From positions 48,810,420 through 48,874,419 of the forward strand of contig CM065697.1 of NCBI GenBank assembly GCA_017654935.2: 64,000 nt of DNA. The letters run 5' to 3'. The first letter of the stretch is position 1. Each line of letters opens with the position of its first letter. This document shows, in pieces, positions 52,046 to 60,100 of this stretch. Origin of the DNA: Phymorhynchus buccinoides (lineage: Eukaryota > Mollusca > Gastropoda > Neogastropoda > Raphitomidae). The translations under genes were made by a program, and so were the position numbers. Under the pieces are notes generated by a model, which saw nothing but the letters and a program-made list of their open reading frames with translations, ran no database searches and was not told where the DNA came from.

Positions 52046-55000
52046 CCTTTACAAGTCAAATGCCACTCAAAACATTGCAAAACTAGGTCCACTATAACAC
52101 TCATAACAGACATAAATAAGATCATGACTCTAAGACTTTCCTGTTTATTTATGTACTTGTGAGTCAAAAATATTGAGAAATATACTTGTGAGTCAAAAAT
52201 ATTGAGATATCAATTTATCGACAACATGAAAGAGAACTTTGGATGATTTCTTTGTTTATTAGATTGTTTTTGAAAACAAGTCAATAGAAAGAAAGAGGCA
52301 ACATTCTATCTTCTATGTCCGATTTCTGCAAATGATCTATCTCGAATGCCAAACTTCAAATAATTATAAAATAAAAACTAGACCAACATAACTCAATTCA
52401 GTTTTCTGTGTATTATTAACCCTTTCACCGCCAAAGTCGCATTTTAGCACCACAGTGGTTTAACACCCACGTCACTAAAAGGCATCAAATTGGGGTCTAT
52501 TATCCAAAGACCCTATTGTCTTAGTTTTGGGAAGTAAGGATAGACCTTATTTTATATATGTCACAAAAGAATCCCCAATACTGCAGATGGATTTTGTTCT
52601 CTACCCAGGTAAATTTAATGGACATTTTTGGCTGAAATATGGCTGGCGGTGAAAGGGTTAACAAGAAATCTTTGCTCCATCATGAAAAATTTAAATATCA
52701 ATTTATGCCAAAATTCCATTATGTCTGTTTGTCCAATGCACTGTCACATGATATACGAGAGGCGGAGTTAAGTTAGTCAATGCCTTAAACAGATCAGCAC
52801 TTTGTGCCTGAGGCCATCATCCACATCTCAGGAAGGAAGGCAACAGAATGGTTCAGACGTTCGCCTGCCAATTTCAATGTGAGTGACCCATTCAAATCCC
52901 GGCCTCGCAATTTTTTTTCCAAGTTCGACGGGAAAATCGAACTGAACGTTGAGTCCATCGGATGGGGACTTAAAAGCTAGTCTGACCTGTGTGCGTAAAC
53001 ATTCTGCCACCGTTCAAAGTCAATAAGAGCAGGGAGAAATTCTGCTGCCTGATATGAACAATTTGATAGGTTGGTCCCCCACCCCCACCCCCCGACGCGC
53101 TCTCCAGGGTGATTAGCCTGCATTTCACAGAGATAAGTCTCTGTGTATTAGAAAATACAAATAAAACTGATAACTCAAAAACGGGTAACTCAAAAACACG
53201 GGGTAACTCACAACAATTTTTTGGGTCCCAGTACAATAATCTCTACGTTGAGAAGTCTTTTTAACTAAAAATATTGGCTACCTCAAAATAAAATTTAAGT
53301 CCCTTTAATTTTGACTTCAGCGATTTTTACTGTATATTAATGATGTAAACAAAGGGACAGTCAGACAAACTGATGAATTCGCCTACCGGCACCTCCCCTG
53401 GCTGAGCGTGATGCTGTCTAATGTAGTCCTGGTACTCGTCATCAGAAAATGCCGTTTTTTCATCCAGCGTCTGCCAACACACACACACAACATTGACATC
53501 ATAACTTTAGTCTCAATGTCATAATTCTGGGGACACCAAAACAACGATGAGTTCAGAAAGGGAAACAAATTGCCGAGACATGCTGCTTCGGTAAAGTCTT
53601 CGTGGTCATTAATACACAGGGAAAAGAATTTGGAAAAAAACAAAACCATTACAAATCTGCTCCAAACTTCACGAAATCCAAGCGTGACAAAAGTAAAAAC
53701 TTGTTACACAGGCTAAACTATACTAGAAAGGGATAATTTGTAACTAGGAAATCAGTTACAAGCTTTAGTTTGAAGGCGAGATTGCATACAAAGAATATAC
53801 AGTGGAAGCTCCCTTATAAGACCTCCTATTATAAGACTCCCTCCCACATAAGACCTACTTCTCTGAGACATTGCCCTTCTTTATAAGTATTAAAATTACC
53901 TCCCGTATAAGACCCCTCCCTTATAAGACTTCATTTTGGATGATTTTTGGAAGGTCTTATAGGGGAGGTTCCACTGTACCGTATTTTAGGGACTATAAGG
54001 CGATACTTTTTACCCCAGACTGACACCCCTGCGCCTTATAATGTGACTGATAATATAGTTTAAAAAAACATACCATCAAAATTTTGTGTAAAATTGGGGG
54101 GGGGGGGGGCGCCTTGTCATCAGGTGCGCCGTATAGTCCTTACAGTCCATAAAATACAGTACAGTGGAACCTCCCTTATAAGACTCCCTCCCATATAAGA
54201 CCTACTTCTCTGAGACATTGCCCTTCTTTGTAAGCATTAAAATTACCTCCCTTATAAGACCCTTCCCTTATAAGACCTCAGTTTGGATGATTTTTTAAGG
54301 TCTTATAAGGGAGGTTCTACTGTACTGCTAAATGGCCAGATAGGGCAGAGGCCAGATTATGGGTACACCTATTAACAGGGTAGAATGAGTTACAGGAGAA
54401 TGGCTCCCCTCCCATCCTTCATTATCCTCAAACATCTGGTTGCCCCCATGTTTTCCTCACCCAGGGAAACCATGAGGCCCTTTATACATATCAATATCAA
54501 TACAGCAATGTTCCGTTACTGTGGAGTACTCTTCACCTGAAATTCAGGGGACAAAGTTTTTGTGTTTGTGTCAGGGCTGCCTACCCCCTGTTGCAGTTTC
54601 CAGGGACAAACTGCTTAAAAACCAGGGACAGAGACTTATTTCCAGGGACAAACATCACAATGCCATGAATCATGAAATATATTTCGTGATCTAGTAAACA
54701 TTTCTGTGACTGGATATTTTGGGTAGTGTTTTTGTTGCTTTTCTGTGCCAACATGCTTGAACTACATTCAAGATCTTTTGGTGCTCAGTAACCTAACAGT
54801 AAGAACATTTCGACATTGCCTGTTGTTTTGGGTGTTCCTGGGTTTAACCCTTTCACCGCCAAAGTCGCATTTTAGCACCACAGTGATTTAACACCTATGT
54901 CACTAAAAGGCATGAAATTGGGGTCTATTATCCAAAGACCCTATTGTCTTGGTTTTGGGAAATAAGGACAGACCTTATTTTATATAGGTCACAGAAGAAT

Positions 55001-57131
55001 CCCCAATACTGCAGATGGATTTTGTTCTCTACCCAGGTAATTCCAATGTACATTTTTGGCTGAAATATGGCTGGCGGTGAAAGGGTTAATAGTGAGGTCA
55101 GCTAACAAGACAAGTGACTGCTCTACAACATTTTGATTCTACTCACTTTCCAGGGACACTAAACAGAAAAGTGGATTCCAGGGACAGGGTGCCCATTGTA
55201 ACTGTTTCCAGGGACAAATACCCCTTGGGGGGACAGTAGGCAGTCCTGGTGTGTTAACCATCATTTGTATTTATGCATTAAATAATACTAAAGAGGGGTT
55301 TCGTTGGTTCAAACAGATTTGTGTGCGTTAACCAATATTTCACGTTATCCAGTTTTGTGTCAAGTGTACTTCACTGTAGTATTATTGGTACAGTGGAACC
55401 TCCCTTATGAGACCTTCAAAAACCATCCAAAATGAGGTCTTCTAAGGGAGGGGTCTTCTAAGGGAGGTAATTTTAATACCTACAAAGAAGGGCAATGTCT
55501 CAGAGGAGTACCGTAATTTACGGCCTATACTTTGACCCCTGCACCCTTTCTATACTCTAAACAGAAAAAAGTAAGGGGGTCGAGAGTTGAAATGAACAAC
55601 TCACCATGCTCTGGTAGAGGTGGCAGAGGAGGACTAAATAAAGTGAGTTGCAGCTGATGGATGGACTTTGTGCTCCACGTTTTTCACACCCCGTTTCTTG
55701 TTTGTGAAGATTTCCATTGTATTTTCGTTTGTTAGGCTTCCACTTCCGTCACTGGCCCTGTAATGATGTTACTTTCGCTGATCGCTTCGTTCTTCCTTTT
55801 TTTAATTTCTTTGGTTTCTTTGCGCCTTATCGGGTGTATGTACCCTATCTTTGCTCAAATTACAAATTTTTTTAAAAAGCAGGGGGTGCGCCTTATGCGC
55901 TGTGTCGCCTTATGGGCCGTAAATTACGGTAGGTCTTATGTGGGAGGGAGTCTTATAATGGGAGGTCTTATAAGGGGGGTTCCACTGTATTGATTCACCT
56001 CCCAGCCTTCACTCTCCTCAAACTTCTGGTTGTCCCGGCGTCTGCCGATGTACTGCATGAACTCTTCCATGGAGATCATGAGGTCCTTTGTACATATTAC
56101 AACAATGTTTAGTTAGTACTAGCTCTACTGACTCACCTCCCAGCCCTCATTCTCCTCAAACTTCTGGTTGTCCCGGCGTCTGCCGGTGTACTGCATGAAC
56201 TCCTCCATGGAGATCATGAGGTCCTTTGTACATATTACAACAATGTTTAGTTAGTACTAGCTCTACTGACTCATCTCCCAGCCCTCATTCTCCTCAAACT
56301 TCTGGTTGTCCCCGCGTCTGCCGGTGTACTGCATGAACTCCTCCATGGAGATCATGAGGTCCTTTGTACATATTACAACAATGTTTAGTTAGTACTAGCT
56401 CTACTGACTCACCTCCCAGCCCTCATTCTCCTCAAACTTCTGGTTGTCCCGGCGTCTGCCGGTGTACTGCATGAACTCCTCCATGGAGATCATGAGGTCC
56501 TTTGTACATATTACAACAATGTTTAGTTAGTACTAGCTCTACTGACTCACCTCCCAGCCCTCATTCTCCTCAAACTTCTGGTTGTCCCCGCGTCTGCCGG
56601 TGTACTGCATGAACTCCTCCATGGAGATCATGAGGTCCTTGTCCTGATCCACCTCCTGAAACACGTGCTCCCTCATCCGGCTCATCTCCTCCTCGCGCTC
56701 CTTGGGGTCGTCCTCGTCTGGGGAGTTCTTCGAGTCGTACGCCTTCCCCAGCTGACAAAAGACACAGGAAAACGACAAGTTTTATCATCAATCATCTGCA
56801 TTATTAAAAATGCGTGACTTTCCTGGTGTTGCACTGCCTCCAGGATCATTCCCACCATCTTTATATCTACTAATGTCCTATATGTGTCTGTTCCAGACCG
56901 GAGGACGTTAAGCAGAATTTCTTCTACACGTTTTATTGGAGCTGGAGCTGTATACCGAGCGCTTACCTACCGTACTGTATGGACTATGTGGAACACACCC
57001 TAAATACCCTAAGGGTGTAGAGTGGCGCAGAGGTAACGCGTTCGCCTTGCGTCAAGTAAACCCGAGTTCGAACCTGGGTACAGGGGATTTTTCCTCTGAC
57101 TTTGCGCTAGGCTTTACGGTCTGAGCGTGGA

Positions 57132-57165
<34 letters not shown>

Positions 57166-60100
57166 GTGCCCATGCACTTAGCACACGTTAAACCCAGTGG
57201 CAATGAAAAAGTTGTCATTTGCCGATTTGGTCAAAATTTATCACCCCCTTCCTTCCTCATCAGTCACACAAAAATTGCATGCACAAAAAATAAAAATTGA
57301 TTGGCGCGCCTCTGGCTGCGACGCACTCTCCAGTGTAACATTTCTTAATACAGCCAAATTTCTGTGACTTTGGATATTTTGGGCAGTCTTTTTGTTGATT
57401 TTCGGTGCCAACATGCTTCTATATTCAAGATGTTTTGGCGTTCAGAAACCTAACAGAAAGACATGTTCAACAGTGCCTGTTGTTTTGAGTGTTTCTGTGT
57501 TTAATAATAAGGTTAGCTAACATTATATAGCATTATAAGACATTTTGAACAGTGCCTGTTGTTTTGAGTGTTTCTGTGTTTAATAATAAGGTTAGCTAAC
57601 ATTATATAGCATTATAAGACATTTTGAACAGTGCCTGTTGTTTTGAGTGTTTCTGTGTTTAATAATAAGGTTAGCTAACATTATATAGCATTATAAGACA
57701 TTTTGAACAGTGCCTGTTGTTTTGAGTGTTTCTGTGTTTAATAATAAGGTTAGCTAACATTATATAGCATTATAAGACATTTTGAACAGTGCCTGTTGTT
57801 TTGAGTGTTTCTGTGTTTAATAATAAGGTTAGCTAACATTATATAGCATTATAAGACATTTTGAACAGTGCCTGTTGTTTTGAGTGTTTCTGTGTTTAAT
57901 AATAAGGTTAGCTAACATTATATAGCATTATAAGACATTTTGAACAGTGCCTGTTGTTTTGAGTGTTTCTGTGTTTAATAATAAGGTTAGCTAACATTAT
58001 ATAGCATTATAAGACATTTTGAACAGTGCCTGTTGTTTTGAGTGTTTCTGTGTTTAATAATAAGGTTAGCTAACATTATATAGCATTATAAGACATTTTG
58101 AACAGTGCCTGTTGTTTTGAGTGTTTCTGTGTTTAATAATAAGGTTAGCTAACATTATATAGCATTATAAGACATTTTGAACAGTGCCTGTTGTTTTGAG
58201 TGTTTCTGTGTTTAATAATAAGGTTAGCTAACATTATATAGCATTATAAGACAAGTGACTCCTCTACAACATTTCAATTCTGCTCAGTTTCCAGGGACGC
58301 TAAACAGAAAAGTGGATTCCAGGAACAGGGTGCCCATTTTAACTATTTCCATTCCAGGGACAAATACCCCAGTAGGCAGCCTTGGTCATTTCATAATGTG
58401 AAGGGGTCTCCGTCTGGGAAAAAAAAGTATGGCCCTATTAGGCTGTGCGCACATTCACGGAAACTTCTGAACAGAGACCTATCCGCAGAACTAAAGAAAG
58501 CAAGAAATAAGCTCAGTGCGCTTCACATGGAGAACGAGAAAACAGAAGTGAAATGCTGACTGACCTCTCTCTGCAAGACAGCTTCCACCTCCTGTATGTC
58601 CCAGAACATGTCTTCATTCAGGTCTGCGCAACACACAGCATAAAAACAACAACAATGTCAGCAAGAACAACAAGCACACAACAAGTCTTCTTCACAAAAT
58701 AGTATATACATCAAGCACACATTATAGTTATTTCCTGTTGATGACCGTAGCTATCTTAAAAACTTTAGACTTTTGCCAGTGATGTCCTGAGGCCCCGGTC
58801 ATAGGACATAGTCCTGTTGAAACTGAAAATGTCAGACTGCATTCCCTCTGCAGGGCAAATGTTCTATTGAAACTAGAAATATCCAGCTGAATTCCATCGC
58901 CAGGACATATATGTCCTTTTGAAACTGAACACTGTTGGACTTTGCCCTGTTGATTTATGCAAGAGCCAAGACATTGTCCTATGGATTTTCTTGTTTCAGG
59001 ACAGTTTGCCCCATCATTTTTTTACCCTCAGTACATCACAGCTTTCGCTTCTGATGTGCCAGCACGGGCTCGACAACATTTACCCGTTGACTCCCCCCCC
59101 CCCCCCCCATTCCCCCCCCCCCCCCCCCTTCTACCCTTTCCCACTTTTTCCAATATTCCTTCTCTCCAAAATAACTGTCAGTTTATTTTCTAATGCGGCA
59201 ACTAGCTTAAATCCGCTCAATGGGTTCTGGCTGGCTGGGTCATTTGAACCTTCTAAAAATTTTCAAAAAATTTGTTTTTAAAAAAAAGAAAGAAAAAAAG
59301 GGCAAATCTCCCACGTTTTCAGTTGAATCTTTTTTTTCAAAGGCAAGAATAATAAACAACTACATTTTGATTGTGAGCTATTGAGAAAAGAAGAAGTGTA
59401 AACTAATAACAACTGGTAGGAACTATATCAAAATTAAACTATCGTAGGTCAAATTCGGCCAACTTCGATGTGTTGGACTTACCAGTTGATCAAGGAAGAT
59501 GCATCATCTGACAAAGCTGTTAAAAAAAACCCACAATTTGCAAAAATAAATCACCAATGGTGATGCTAAATGAAAAAAAGCATAACATAACTCTTGACCT
59601 GAAATATTGAGTTTTCCGTTCCTCGTGTGAAGTGATGTCTTTCGAGTTACGTCTCTTTGTCTTGCGCACAGCGATCATTATACAGGAATGCAATCCAGAC
59701 ATGTAACATCCAGAAATGCCCAGTGTTTGTGTGAGCCTTACCGTGCATCATGAAGAAGGTCCTGGGGTCAAAGTCCTGGTCCTCCATTTTGTCCTCCTTC
59801 TCCCACACCTCTTCAAACTGGTCCTTGCTGCCCTGTGCACACACATCATGCATACATGTGAATACACACGCCCGCACACATCATGCATACATGTGAATAC
59901 ACACGCCCACACACATCATGCATACATGTGAATACACACGGGCGCGCACACATCATGCATACATGTGAATACACACGCCCGCACACATCATGCATACATG
60001 TGAATACACACGCCCACACACATCATGCATACATGTGAATACACACGGGCGCGCACACATCATGCATACATGTGAATACACACGCCCGCACACATCATGC

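Noticed and set aside
57012..57090. Second tRNA-like sequence
   Set aside because: Followed by a SINE central block and found in a repeat context; no convincing acceptor stem.
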